The notes: generated by a model not told the origin, from the letters alone. 64,000 nucleotides of DNA from Nematostella vectensis (GCF_932526225.1 NC_064046.1:11495719-11559718); one strand, 5' to 3'; positions 49,728-63,867 are shown, counted from the first letter of the stretch. Numbers and translations are program-made.

Positions 49728-52700
49728 CGTTTAAGGTTTGCGCGCTATTCTCTAGCAAAATTCAGTGGAGCAATTCTTCATTTGCACAGAATTCGCGCGC
49801 GCGAAAGTGTATATTGCTGTAGGCCTAAGGTCAAAGCTTTTTTTCGCTTGATGTTTAAATGGTCTACCAAGATAACCATAAATATTCAACTGAAATTACT
49901 CAGCCTTGCTCTTTCTCCATTCTAGTGGCGGCCTGTTTGAATAAAATCGTGGAGAAAGATTAAACTGTCCCTTTAACAATGTCCCAAATTATTTTGCTGA
50001 TGCAGGCCATTAGAAACCCCAAATGTGTTTGAATGGCAAGATTGTAGAATGTTGTTGGCCTTAATCTTAATTAAGGGGATAACGATTGCAATTCCCTCCC
50101 CGGGCACGAACACTCTTATCAAGAGGAGCATTGATCAGATTGCGTGCGACCATTATCGACCATATAAAGAAAGACTCAACATCTCGCCTCGTCTGAGATG
50201 AGATAACCCGCCCTGATGAGCATAACGGAACGAACGATTACGCGATTATCATTCGTGTGTTCCGCTTTTTGCGATATACCACTAGATACCAGACAAGGTT
50301 GATCGTTATAGACCATTAGTATAGGCATAGATAGATCTAAATAAGTAAAAATAATCAGATATAATGAGTCTTGAATCATCATCCTTAACAAAATATGTTA
50401 TATCAGAGTGGATGCCAGACAAAGTCAGGTGGTCCTATACGTCCTATAAAAACGAGAATAAAGAAATGACTTTGTATGACAGAGCATATATCTTTTATTC
50501 CGGGACAACAATAACTATGACATCACCAACAGGAATTCCCCAAGGTCCCATTCAAGGTCCCATTTTAGGTCCTCTATCGGAAGACTATCGGAAGACTTCC
50601 AGGAGATAAAAAGTATAAAAAAGTGCATGTATACCACATGGAAGCACTCTTCGTAGGCTTTCGTGCAACATTAGTCCTATTTCGTGACATTTTTTTCTTC
50701 GTCCATCCTCATGCGCCAACGGGCAGAACCGCAAAACGCAACCTGAAACGGTTCATTTATCAGGAGGAATTCCGGTATGAAGATCTCGGTCAGCGATTGT
50801 AAAATAAAAGCTTCTGATGACAGAAGCTATAACATAAAAACAAAACATCATTAGAGCAAGTACCAATTCGAAGCGAGCACTGAAAAACCGAACTCAATGT
50901 CATATACAGAATAACGTTTTTTATTTGTTTTGAATTAATAATGCTTGGCTTTGGAAACCCTCAAGTCTTTTGAGACTTCTGTATGAAACGCAACCTCAGT
51001 GTATATTAATTTGAGGTCATAAGGTCGGTTGGAATAGAAGAGCTTCTTTATATGGGCTCCTAATTAGCCGGCTACTCTGCAGCCAGAAAACGCGGACTGT
51101 TGATTTGAGCATGAAGGGATTTACGCTAAGTCGTCGTTGAGTGTGTTCGTCGAGTTGGTTGTATCTCGCAAGGTACGTTGCTCCTGCACGCGAAGAAATT
51201 CTTTCTTCTACGAATAAAGATTTTCTTCAAAGCATTCTTCCTAGTGTTCACATGGTAATAGTTATCATCGTTTTAGCAGTCTTCAGGCGAGAATCACTTT
51301 AGAATATCTTCTCGACAGCTAATGAAGCTTATTAGTGTACAAGGTTACGCCGTGGTTGATCGCGTTATGCTCTTAGTGCCATAGCTCTTTGCGGGCTACA
51401 CGAGAGAATCTAGTTATCCTAGATTCTAATTATCCTCGAGGCGAGCTTCGTGGCATGATGTTATGTGAAGAGGTTGCTACTCGAACCCAAAGAATTAAAT
51501 AGGGGAGTCAGGTCAAAAGCGTTAAAATAATAAACGATCATAATCATTTATAGATATTACAAACTTGCAACAATCACACATTCAACTATTTTCCGATGTC
51601 CTTTAATCTGATTTACCGTGCATTTATTCCCATATGACAATCAATGTAATTCTTTCTCATGATTTATAATAAGCTAAAATTTAGTGGAGAAACTTGCGCG
51701 AAAAACGTAAACGTTTCACCCAGCGCATTACTAACACAGGAGAAGCTTTCTGCTTTCCTCACACTCACTGCGGGCTATCTTTAAAACTGAGGTTTCTATA
51801 TCTTGTAAATTCCCTCTAACGACTCAGACATTCACAGACCTGATTCGAAATAACCGATAAATATACACATTACTTTCTACTTTGCCCATGGCAAACTATT
51901 CCGGACAGTTCTTATAAAATCCTAATGTCTCGGGAATGTCTGCAAGCATATCGCGATAGAAAAAGATGCACAGAATTCCGTCTGAAAATGTCACGCAAAA
52001 ACGTTACTATTCATTGTACCCCGTTGAGATTTTCTTTCTCGCGACAAAATTCCCGCCGTTCGTCCAATCCTCCTTGCAGCGAGCTGCGGCGCAATGTCAC
52101 GTGATCTTTGCTATTGCGGAATGCGTTGCGGCCTTGCCCGGATACAGTATGTAGGATTGGCAATTTTCTTTATCGTCCTCAAAGTAATTTGTGAACTATG
52201 GATATGAAACCGCATATTTGTTACATACTATGCTACGCTTTATAGCTGATTTTATATGTATATTGCTGTCAAATATGTCTTTGTCATTACCATCATTTCC
52301 AGCATGTTTCACTCTTTTATTTTTAGAACAATGGCATTTATTTGTAGAATACCACATTTGTTATTCGATCCCTGTAAGATATAATACAATCACTACCAAC
52401 ACCGCTAACATTAACCACTATTATTTTTCAGCACCATCGACACAAATGAAAACCACCATATTTTATACGTCATCCCACTCTTGTTTATCGTTCCATGATT
52501 TTAATCCCACCACCACTTTAATACCCCCTACTTCTTTTCTCCCAATTATTATCACAATCCACACTTCCTTTGATGTCATTTTAAATCTTCACCACATCCT
52601 TCATTCTGGTAAACCGCCATCAACAATCGGCATTGAACAAAAGCCACTTGTAAATGGCATTAGCGTACTCCTGCATGGTAATAGGGAAATACAGTGAAAT

Positions 52701-55263
52701 CTAGAGATACTCTCGTTAGCGAAAGTTCAGATTTATTTTTTCTCCCATCGATGATAAAAAACATGAGACATTTTCTCGTTATGACAATACACTATTTTTG
52801 GTCCTATTGACTGCATGTTGCACTGTATTGGCAAAACACCTTAGAGCAGATATTATTTAGATTAGATTATTTAGAGCAGACATGCTCTGTTCGTCAATTG
52901 TCCAACAGCACGCTACATCATAGCTCATCAAACATTACTATGTAATGTTGTGACTTTTGTAATGATATAACTTTTTTCCGCAACGCTGAGCAATAGGCCA
53001 TGCGAGTTTAATGAGAATTTAAAAAAAACATTTTAGGGGCTTTTAGGGATATCAAAGTGCAGAGAGTTGTCCATCACTCATTCGATGTGACGCGAGAAGA
53101 CAAGTGTCGTGATTGATGCTCAACGCATTGATGACTTCGATGCCTCTGGCATACTTTATCATAGCTACCATAGCGGTAAACTACATACAATGGATTTTTG
53201 CGGTGTTATAGTTCACTTCCTTTTTAGCAAGCTTAACATCCTTCTGTTTCTCTTTCCAGTGAATACCAAGCTTTTATTTGCGATCCTTTAAAGAGTGGTC
53301 CATCATTCTACATAGCTGACCTCTTAAAAATCTGCTGCAAAACAAAAACTGTCACCTTAAATAAAGTCAATCTTAAATCAAGATCAATCTTAAATTGCAA
53401 GTACAGCTATATTTCCATATGCTATCCATGATGAAGAAGTAATCATTTCTAAAGGATCTACATACACCCTTGCCCCTTCCCACCCCAAGTACCTTGTAAA
53501 AACACTAGTATCGTAGGTGAACCGGCAGAGACCGAAAACTTTGGATTGTCGGACAGGGAAAAATAATTACATTAAAAGCAAATGAAATGTCAAAATATAT
53601 GTCAAATTATTCCGATGCGAAAATAGCACTGATGCAGATACTGTTAATTGCTCGATGCAGTGTTCTTAGCTGTTGCCGTGGGGCTAGTCACAGGTACACT
53701 CCCGGAACAATATCCAAACGCTCAATACGAAATGTCATCACTAAAATAAAGAATATCATCGCTCTCGGGGGGTCTACAAAAAAAAGAGAAGCCGAAAAAC
53801 TACCCCCAATCCCATTCATAGGTATTAACTTGCGATACATGAGATTATTTATGCGGCCCTGGGTAACACGGTGCAGCACTTCGTGGAATTAGGCTTTTTT
53901 TTGGTACCGGCAAGAGCACTTGAACTCAGACCAACCGGTGGGAATTGTGGGTAACCGCTTTCCTTCCCTACGTCTTGGCTCAGAGCAGTTTATTTCTGCT
54001 CTCTCTGTTATTTTCTCTGTTATTTACTTATTTTCAACGCGGCTCTGGTCCTGTTAAAGCTTAAGGTTAGTCGAAATGCACCTCTTTAAATTACCTCTGC
54101 ACGTATTTAAATTATACAGGCTGTCTACTGTTTCAGTAATATTTGAGCTATTCAGGCAATTGAGTAATTTTTAATATATATAAGAAAAATATCATACCTA
54201 ACTTGAATTAATAACAAGGTGTATTAAGCTATATTGTTATCAATTCTGAATTATATCCTTAAAAACAAAATTACCTTTGCATCTTTCCCGGTGAGATTTA
54301 GAATAATCGATAACTGTTATCATCTTAGTGTGTCTTAGATAATCGCTTCAAACATTGTATCAACCTATCAGATGTTTCCATTGTCCGCCCCATTTGGTAA
54401 AGTTATCCCACATTTTGTTTATAACCCTTTTATAAAAAAAAAATTAAATAGCTTTGTTGCTGCATTGCTATCTAAAGAAAACTTTATTGGACGTAGTTGC
54501 TAGAAACCCCTCCAGTGAACTTCTCTGTTTTGTATCCAGAATGTTCCAGGGTCTCTTTTATTGCTTCGCTGATTTTTGCGCATTATGTCTAGACATGCAA
54601 TAAACTACAACACTTAAACAAATGAACCTCATTTCAAGAGTTAAATTATTATGGATTGATACCATATAAAGGGATCAGTAAGTCATTAGCAGCCCGGGGA
54701 GAGGGAAAGGAAGAAGTTTTCTAAACTTTGTAAACTCCGTGTGTCTAGCTTCCGGTCATTGCATACCCTTGTGGCATCTCGTTTGTTGTTCAAGGTAGCT
54801 ATGTCTTGTCATTATAATTAATGTTCCTTTGATATTTCCTGACCTGTTGTTTTAACTGCGCGATTTACCATTAGACTAATATTCCGTTTTGCCCAATGTA
54901 TTTTTTAATAGCTATGCTTTTAATTCATTGATATCTTTTGCACACAGTTTTGAGACTTAGAAAAGTTTAAGTGGCTTCGTCAGAGTGCGTTCGAAGGAAA
55001 TTGACGATCGTTTTAGTCTTCGGGGGTATTTTGTCGCCTCCCACATCGAGAGAGTGGAGCTTCCGTATGATTGTATAGCGACGCGCGCAAGCAAGAAACT
55101 TGCAGAAAGCAACTAACGCTTCTGTATCATCGCCCCAGGCAATACACTGAGCGCGTTGTGTAACATAATAAACATTGCATAGATGGAGTAACGCAATCCA
55201 ATTTACAATTCTTTTCACAGATTGGCTCGAGTACTGACACAAGAGCCCGCACGCCGCCGCGTG
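49728..55263. other. Gene-poor stretch upstream of the astacin gene
   Basis: No supported gene. Open frames of 81 codons (50364-50609) and 168 codons (52191-52697) lack domains and splice context. The last few hundred bases presumably include the astacin promoter; I see no clear TATA box. Confidence 0.4.
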
Positions 55264-58200
55264 ATGTGTCAGCAGCTAGCCATATCTACGGTCTTTTGCA
55301 CTCTCGTGCTTTTTGCGACCGCAAGGCCTGATGGGCTCTTTTTGACTGTGGAAATGGAAGGTAAGATTTGAAGGAAAGGGTGTGAATATATTTCAGACGT
55401 TCTGTTGAAAAGTGTTGAAAATCGAATGCAGTCAAACATGAGTGCAACTTTCACAAATGTAACCGCTGTTGGGGTCGGCCTTGAAACGGAACCTAAAATT
55501 TAGACAGATAAAGACTATCTTTATTTCTACGTCTGTAAGATTTTTTTCATGTCTACGTCTGTAAGACTTTCTTCATGTCTGCGTCTTTAAGCCGTTCTTC
55601 ATGTCTACGTCTGAAAGACTATATTCATGTCTACGTCTGTAAGACTTTCTTCATGTCTACGTGTAACATTCTTCATATCTAAGTCTTTAAGACTTTCCTC
55701 ATCTCTACATCTAAAACTTTCTTTCCGTCTCGTAGAGGACCCACACGCCAGCCCTCACACCAGCCCATCGTCATGGCTGTACCAGGGCGATATCATGCTA
55801 TCACAAGACCAAGAGAGTCTGCTGGACTTACCGACAAAAGACAACGAGAAAACCACCTTTCCCCATCGCGCATACATGGCGAGTCGAGATGAGAAGCGCA
55901 TCTGGTACGATGGCGTCATACCCTACGTCATCGATTGTAGTTTGAGTGAGTTAATGAAAGTTTTCTTCAGTTTTTTTTACTAGTTTGTGGTATTGCGCGG
56001 TTGTGTGATATCCTGTGTGTTTGTGCTCTGACCTGGATGTGTGGTATACCTGTGTATTTGTACCTTGTCCAGGATGCGTGGTATACATTTGTAAGTGTAG
56101 TATACCTGTGTGTTTGTGCGTTGACCTGTACGTAAGGTATACCTGTGTGTTTGTGCCACAGGCAGCAAAATTGTGTATCTATGAATAAAATGACTCGCAA
56201 TGACTCACTTGTTGTGTTGTTTATTACTCGACCGCGTTTGAAGCCATTCGGCAGGGATTTCACAGGGTTACTGGAGTTCGAGGGCCAAACACTTCAACGG
56301 CCAACGGACTCAACTTCTAGGTCAATAATTTATATAGTGAAGGAGAAAACTTAGTAACCCTGTGAAATCATAAATACGTAATTTTAAATATTTTGAATTT
56401 TAACTGTTAAATTACTTATAATGAGCTTGGGATGCCTGTGTTTGTACTGGATGTGTGGTATACCCTTATGTCTGTGCCTTGACCCTGCTGTGTGATATAC
56501 CTGTGTATTTGTGCCCTACCCTAGATGTGTGGTATACCTGTGTGCTTATTTTTTAGAGAATATGCCGGGACTGTTAGAGGTCGTACGAGGAGCCATGAAA
56601 GAGTGGGAATCAAAGACCTGTGTGCGGTTTGTTGAGCGGGAGGGGGAAGATGACTACCTCACCATCTTCAGGGGTACTCAGTAAGACCAAATACTTTTAC
56701 CGTTTTATTCTCTTCAACTATCAAGTACTATCAAGTGATACTTGTCCGCCCAGAGGTTTTTGTTGGGGGAGGGTGTATTGGCTGTACTATCGAACATGTT
56801 TGCTACAGCTCATTTAATCTGAAAGGAGACAAACCGATTATACTAAATTTAAAAATCTGCTAATATCTCTTAGTAAGACTTTTCCCAACACATCTTATAA
56901 AGTTGTTTTGTAATTTTATGAACAAGCGGATTCGAAATTCATGTTTCAAGGCATTTTTTCTTATTGAAGCGTAAACCACCCTCTAAATTTCTACGTCTAT
57001 CAAATTCTAATAAGAAAATCTCCTACAGAAATGAAAGACCTACAATACACATCAAATCTAATAAAAAAAATTACTTATTTATTCCAGACTAACCCAGAAG
57101 GCACAATGGGTCGGGGGGCGCATAGGAGTGCCCATTACATAGAGGCCCCACATAACGCTTAACACATCTTACTGAATTTTCAATACTCATTTTAGTTGTT
57201 ACAGCACGGTCGGTCGAGCAAAGGGCAAGCGCATCATGTCTGTGGGGAATGGGTGCGAGTACCATCACGTGATGCTGCATGAGTTGGGTCACGTGATTGG
57301 CTTCTGGCACGAGCAAAGCAGGCCGGACAGGGACGAATATGTACGGGTGCTGTGGCATAACATCGCTAAAGGTACCAACAAGTAGGGACAAATATATGTG
57401 AGTAATTTGGCATTGTTTGTAAGGAAAACCGTGGCGGTAAGAGTAGAGAAAGTGGGGTTTACGTCGCACTTGTAAGTTGCTGTATCTGCCGCCATTTTGT
57501 CATCCTAACAAAACACCAAATGTGAGATTACGTCTGTTGCCATCGGCTGATAAGTAAGCTACTTCGATATTTTCAATATTGAATTTGATAAGTAGAGTAT
57601 AAAACTCTGTTTTTGCTGGTCACTTCGAGATTTCCTCGCGTGCAATTGTCCCCAATGTGCCCCAAACTTGCCCTTAATATTTCTGTATTGTTAAAAAAGC
57701 CATTACATTAAACAGACTACAGGCGTTTCACGCGAGTAAATGCTCACAAAATTCTGAGTGAAGCTGCACGCTCAGCCGAATGACCGAATTCTTCAGTGTT
57801 GCCCGCACTTGCATTATCTATAGTCGTTAATTACAACAAATAATTATTGGTCATCTAGGATGGGAGAATGCGTTCCTGAAGTTGAGTTGGGAGGCTGTTG
57901 ACACCATGCGCGTTCACTATGACTTCTCCAGTATCATGCATTATCCCTTCGATGCATTCTCGAGAAACAACAAGCGCACCTTACTCCCCCTGATCCCCGT
58001 CAAGGCCACGCCCTACACCAAACTGACGGATCGGGACGTTCTCAAGGTCAACCTTATGTACAAGTGTTCTAGTGAGTACACAAAGAAAACATATCAATAG
58101 TCTTTTTTCTAGTTCGCTCTTTCAATGCGATATCACGAAATTACATACCATTTTGGAAGTCCGCTTCAATTAATCCTTTTTTTTCGCCCTAGAATTGTGT

Positions 58201-61200
58201 AAGTCGAGAATTTCCACGAAACTTGCAGGAATTCGTGTTTACTACGATTTTGATGGCCGCCATTTTGAAACAGGCCCAGGCCCTAGCGTTTTTGGAACAT
58301 CACAGCTTTCCCGCGCGCACGCCCCAGGCTCTCTTAGACCATTTAGAAAAAAAGACTGCCATTGATCGATGTGTTAGCATGATTTTCCCTCTTCGGACTG
58401 AAATAAACTAACCATCAACCCCCTCTTACCAAATGCCTTCAGAATTGAGATCAGAATGTTATTGAATCAACTTATCTGCTGACCCGTAGCCTGATTCTTA
58501 GGACTGGGCAAGAAGGGCGAATTACCACAGTCAATGGTCAATGCTGATATTCGATAACTTGTTTCTTCAGGTGTCGGTCCACCAACGTCTCACTCTGACC
58601 AAGATGAGCCAATCGAAGTGCGGCACAGACACAAACGAGCTCTACAAGATTCTGCACGGGCCAAACGAGTGACTCGAGGTATCTCTCCCAGTCCCCGAAT
58701 GCTATATTTGAAAGAGCTGCCTTATTAGGACATTCCATGCCAGATTTGGAAGGGACTGCCTTATTAGGATATTTTCATTCCATATTTGGAAGGGACTGCC
58801 TTATTAGGATATTTTCATTCCATATTTGAAAGGGACTGCCGTATTAGGACCTTTTCATTCCATATTTGGAAAGGACTGCCTTATTAGGACCTTTTCATTC
58901 CATATTTGGAATTATTAATTATGAAACCCAACGCTTACCATGCGTTAATCCCTTTTTTTAATGAACTTCCTTTTTTTTTTTTTTTACACTTGTGCGGCAG
59001 CAATCTGTAGAGACAAACTGTACTCTTGCAAGCTCTGGGCGAAACAGGGTTTCTGTGAAATCCGGAAGGACTTCATGCCAACGGAATGCCCTAAAAGCTG
59101 CAAGATCTGTCAAGACAAGAACGAGAGGACGACAACATGTGAGTCAGTCGCTCTTCTGTCGTCCTTAGCGGCCATACAGCCATACAGGCAACAGAAAAAA
59201 GCACCCTTCTGCTTATCTACAATCCCAAAAGGGCCGTAACAAACTTTGGGGACACGCTACAAGGGACATTTAAAAAAACTGGAGTGCACAGCCACGCCCC
59301 TACTGGTCATTTCTTTATAATCATTGAAAAAAAAACCAGGGGGACGTGTCCTCCCCCCCCCCTTCTTCCCCACCCCGCCCCCCCTGGGCCTGACAGGCGT
59401 TGCGGCACTGGCATTCCCATCCCTGGCATTCTAAAGAATGGGCTAAATAAACCAAAGATGAAACTATGTTTTTGGATAGTTTTTTTCGTATCTTTGTTAT
59501 TTGGACGGAAATTGGATGTCCGGTATTAACATTAATAATCGTTAATAGGTAAATTAACAATCGTTGTAAGACAGGTGCATCAACTTATGCTTCTATTCTT
59601 CCTTTCTATAGATGAGTATGCAATAAGAGCTCCAAAAAACACGTTGTCAGTTGTAATAACCGACACTACGCCTGATGTGCATCATGGTAAAAAAATCAGA
59701 AACAACGAACGCAAAAAGCTTAGACGGAAAGCGAAAAAACGAGCTAAGATGGAGCTACAACAAATACGCAAGCACAGGGACACTTATTGTAAGGTACGCG
59801 CCAAATGTTGCACGCTCACGAAGCCAGACAGACGCATTCCGTTTGGGATCGGGCACCTGCACAAACCGCCGACGTGCGTGAGTTCTTGGGCACTTTTTGT
59901 AAGGTGCAAGAACACAGGAACGCTATATTGTAGGTGTGGAATAGGGGCACAAAATGGGGGCACACATTATTAGGTGTGTTAAATCCGCATTGTCACCAGT
60001 TTACTTCCGGTCGATTACGTAACACTTCCGATGAATCTTAACGGAAAACGCTTAAAATATTTTAAAATATTGAAAGCAGTGTGTTTATTGGAAGTTTCTT
60101 TGAGGATGTGATTGATAATTTAGAGCGGATGGACTGTTAAATAGCACGGATTCTAATAGATTCTTTTGTCTTTTAACGGTTGAGGTTTCCGTCGAACCTC
60201 TGGAAGTAAACTGGTGACAATGCGGCACAAGCACAAGGACGCTTATTTTAAGGTGCGCGAACAGAGCGTACTCATTTAGGTCAGCAATCAGAGAGGCACA
60301 TAATGTATAGTGCGCAATGGGGGCCTAGTGGGGCACATATTGTTTGAGGAACAAACACAGGGGGAATTGTTTTTTTTTATAATTTGTTCAAATTGAAATC
60401 CGTTTAATAGCCCCTTTAAAGCGTGCAATCGATCTGATCTTTGGCTAACATAATCACCAGTGCTTCTAGTTTGCAAATTCACAAGTAAAAATTAGATGTT
60501 AATAATCGGCGAGGCGCGACGCACGTGTAAATGAAATCGCGGTTTTAGGGGTTTGGTACAAAATCTAAAATACTGTAGTTGCAAACCACTCCATCTTGCG
60601 TATATGAGGTCAGTTGAACTTGATATATTATATGACAAGCGGACAACCGAATCGATTCCTTGGAAGTATCAAAAAAGGGGGGGGGGGCAATTTGTAACTT
60701 ACTCTTCAATACTTTAAACAAATCGATTCGGTTTTGAAGGGACTACTAAGCGGGTTTCAATTTGAACGATATTTTTTAAAACAATTACCCGCGAGAGGCC
60801 TTTATGTGCACAGACACAGGGGTGGTTATTGTAAGATGCGGAGACACAAGGGAAACTAATCAAAGGTCCTAACATAGTTAGTAAAGAGCAGTAGCTAAGA
60901 ATGATACGCACTATGTACTGAATAATAATGACAAGGTACTAAAATGGATGTTTGACAGGATAGCCAAAAGTCCTGTAAATACTGGGCATCTCGTGGATTC
61001 TGTAACACAAGGGCCGACTTTATGTTGAAGCACTGTCAAAAGAGCTGCAATACTTGCGAACAAGGTAAGGTGGGGGGAGGGGTGGGTTGGGTTGGAAAAG
61101 GGCATGCTCTTCATATCTCTTTGGTTCCTATCAATCAATGACTGTCGTTTTTCCTGTGGTAAAAATGCTCTTATTTGCAGATAAGCTAGAATGCTTCGAT

Positions 61201-63867
61201 CGTGATCCTCGCTGCAGGTCCTGGGCACGATGGCGCTACTGCTCAAGATCCAATTACAGACAAGTCATGGAGAAATTCTGCAGGAAGACCTGCGGTTTCT
61301 GCAAAGCAGGTCCATCATACGCATACACCCTTACCACCCCCCCCCCCCCCTCCACTCATCCCCCAGTCCCTACAGTCAAACAAACAACTGCTGATGTTAC
61401 CCTATGAATACCCATGATGCACTAGCAAATCACGTGACTTTTTGGGTGGCAAACCCGCGCTCCGGCTTTTGGCGGCAAAATGACAACAACAAAAATATTT
61501 TTATTCAACGCTTACGAATCATCAAGAAAGTTTTCTGGTGTCAGAACGGACTTATCTTTATTGCTCTCCAGCATCAGGACCATCTTCAGGGTTTGTTTCA
61601 GTGTTTTGTTTTAGTTTGCAACCCTAAAAGTCACATATTATCAGCTTGCATATCGCCTATTAGCGCGAGTAGGGCGTTTTCTAGCAAGAGGGCCAGGATT
61701 TCTAGCCAGAGCAGGGCAGGTATAGAGAGCAAACAAACTTATCTACAGTGTAAATTGTAAAACTCTCGTGGCTAGGACGTTAAATGGCAGTTCCCTCTCG
61801 CAAATCTAACAAACCTGCAATGGAGGAGCCCATATTCAGTGTATTTGCCGCCGCTGCCAATATCCTTATATGGGGATTTCATTGTATTTTAAATAATATA
61901 TTTTTCTTTGTCCCAGGCTCTGACGCGTGCCGCGACCGTGAGCCCGATGAGCGGTGCTTCCATTGGCGGGACAGCGGCTACTGCTCGAGTAGTGATAACG
62001 ACATAAGAAGAGCTATGAAGACTATGTGTAGCAAGACGTGCGACTTCTGCGGTGAGGTTTACTTGGGTACCCTGTGCTAACAGGTGCGCGGGATATATTA
62101 TAAAGATTTGTGGTTGGTGTATCATGGGAAAAGGGAAATGGTATCGCTTGTTCCAGCTCTTTCGCCCAATATAAATTTGCTATAATTATCTCCAAGGGAT
62201 TTTCACAGAAGAAATTTGGGCTGGGTCATAAGTGAAAATAAAATTATAACAATGAAAGAATCGGTCGCGAATAAAACCTGTCGTAGAAAAAATGTTGACA
62301 CCTTAATTACTCCTTTAGTATAGCCTCGAAATTTCCCTCCAATAATTTTCTTTCAATATTCAATATTGATCAAAGATCTTGGTTTGTATGATGCCTCTTG
62401 TCCATTGAAAATGATAAAAAAAAGTTGTACAAACTTTTATACAACTCAATGAAACGCTTATAACACCACTAGTATTAAACATGTTTTACAAGGTTCACTC
62501 TTTTTTCAGGTAGTATGATCATTGCCAAATACCTTACGTTTCATTTCAGCTCACAAAGACAGTAAAAACCCCACCAACAAACCGCCTTGTGTCGATAGGT
62601 TTTGGGAATGTCATGGATGGCACAAACTTGGCTATTGTCAGACGAGACCTGGCTATATGGATGAGTACTGTAAAAAGAGCTGCGGGAACTGTGCCGTAGG
62701 AGAAGAGAGAAAACATGGTGAGTCTATGAGTAAAACATATTTATCCGCTTGTCCCGGTTCTTGCTCCAGAGGCGGAGCGGGCCCCGTCTCCCCCCTATTT
62801 TCAGACAAAATAACAAGTAATATAAGAAAATCCAGAGAAGAACAAAGAATCCTTGCTTCGGCCTGAATCCGCCCTTTTTTCCTCTCTCTTCTCTCTTTCT
62901 TTTTCCTGGTTCCCCCTTCCCCATGTTGTAATATATACCTATTTCACAAAAGGTTGTCAGTGCAAATGGCGAATGGCAAATGGTAAATGGCTTATGGGCA
63001 CTAATTATTCGTAAAATTAAAGGTGTTAAATCAAGTCCAGCAATATCAGAGCTAAGCACCTTTAATGGATAATTGTTTTGATTTATCCATATTCTTCTAG
63101 ACGCATGGTTACTTTGGTCCTAGATCTGCCATTTGCCAATCGCCAATTGCACTGACAACCTTTATTAAAATAGGTGTATACGAGCCAACCCAAACCTTCT
63201 GTTTCAGATGTTTGTCTTGATAACGAAGTCGATTGCGAAGCGCGAAAGGCGCAGGGATATTGCGAAAAGAGGAAAACCTACATGCAGTTTAACTGTCGGA
63301 AGACCTGTGGCATGTGTGGAACGCGCAAGTCTCTGAAACCTGGTAAGTAGTCAATTGGCAGTGAGGCCTACAGAAATACGAGCATTCTAAATATAGCGTG
63401 TTGATATGCCGTGTCCTTAGCTGTACCTGAAAGAGGCCGTCTGTGACGTCGTCTCAGAGTCAGTTTTGAAAGAGGCCGTCTACTAAGGGTTTACATTTCT
63501 ATCGCGTGCTGATTCATTCAACTTTCCCCGATATGCTTGCATACAATAACCGCCTATTTAGTGTCTAGATTCTCTATGCAAGAGCCGCCTATTTAGTGTC
63601 TAGATTCTCTATGCAAGAGCCGCCTATTTAGTGTCTAGATGCCTGACAGCAAGGGCCGCCTACTTAGTGTTTCGATTCTATAGCGTGGTAATTTCCATAA
63701 CTTTCATAGCTATGCCCGTATGCAAGGATCGTACAAGCTGGTGCAGGAAGTGGGCTAGCTACGGGTACTGTCACACCAAGGCGGTCTACATGCTGAAGTC
63801 ATGCAAGCGGAGCTGCGGCATCTGCGAAGATCCAAGTGGATCCAAGGCAACTCCAGTTGGTTTGTAG
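55264..63867 (+). CDS. Astacin metalloprotease with seven ShKT domains
   Basis: Exons: 55264-55360, 55736-55945, 56557-56680, 57196-57371, 57859-58071, 58571-58678, 59001-59138, 59612-59793, 60959-61064, 61181-61309, 61917-62051, 62550-62717, 63208-63342, 63710-63867. They sum to 2079 nt, 692 aa plus TAG. Residues 1-20 are a signal peptide. The propeptide holds an aspartate-switch-like YQGD (48-51); the mature enzyme probably starts near Ile88 after DEKR. The zinc motif HELGHVIGFWHEQSRPDRD starts at His172 and the Met-turn SIMHY is at 227-231. A linker with furin-like sites (RHRHKR, RAKR) leads to seven ShKT domains (C..C..WA..G.C...C..SC..C) from about 311 to 678; a very basic linker separates domains 1 and 2. 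Secreted proteases of this architecture are typical of cnidarians (matrix remodelling, venom, development). Which applies is unknown. The donor of exon 10 (GTCCAT) is weak. No poly(A) signal is seen before the window ends. Confidence 0.88.
55525..55735. repeat. 26-bp degenerate tandem repeat in astacin intron 1
   Basis: Repeats of TTCATGTCTACGTCTGTAAG with variants run up to the exon 2 acceptor, whose pyrimidine tract is part of the last unit. Confidence 0.8.
56000..56545. repeat. Split tandem repeat in astacin intron 2
   Basis: Units of TGTGTGGTATACCTGTGTGT with TTTGTGCCTTGACCTGGA at 56000-56160 and 56440-56545, separated by unique sequence. The second block ends near the exon 3 acceptor. 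Confidence 0.75.
58690..58915. repeat. 40-bp tandem repeat in astacin intron 6
   Basis: Five copies of CATATTTGGAAGGGACTGCC plus TTATTAGGATATTTTCATTC, beginning within about 15 bp of the exon 6 donor. Confidence 0.9.
59780..60845. repeat. Scattered copies of the astacin exon 8 donor edge
   Basis: The exon 8 end and donor (AGGGACACTTATTGTAAGGTACGCG) has diverged copies in intron 8 near 59895, 59920, 60237 and 60815 (for example AAGGACGCTTATTTTAAGGTGCGCG). The copies lack an acceptor. Confidence 0.6.
62934..63180. mobile_element. MITE family M, copy 2
   Basis: About 50-bp inverted ends: TATATACCTATTTC...AAAAGGTTGTCAGTGCAAATGGCGAATGG and the matching right end (TATACACCTATTTT on minus). Same family as 17925-18195. 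In intron 12 of the astacin gene. Confidence 0.75.
63536..63690. repeat. Tandem repeat before the last astacin exon
   Basis: GCCGCCTATTTAGTGTCTAG with TCTCTATGCAAGA recurs about four times in intron 13. Confidence 0.75.

Noticed and set aside
50364..50609. 81-codon plus frame with a repeated GPI(Q/L)GP tail
   Set aside because: No recognisable family; the repetition comes from a short DNA duplication. It could be an exon but nothing supports it.
52191..52697. 168-codon plus frame
   Set aside because: Low-complexity AT-rich composition with Thr/Ile/His runs, no domain, no splice evidence.
54967..55242. 91-codon minus frame just upstream of the astacin gene
   Set aside because: No homology or splice context recognised; lies in the presumed promoter region.
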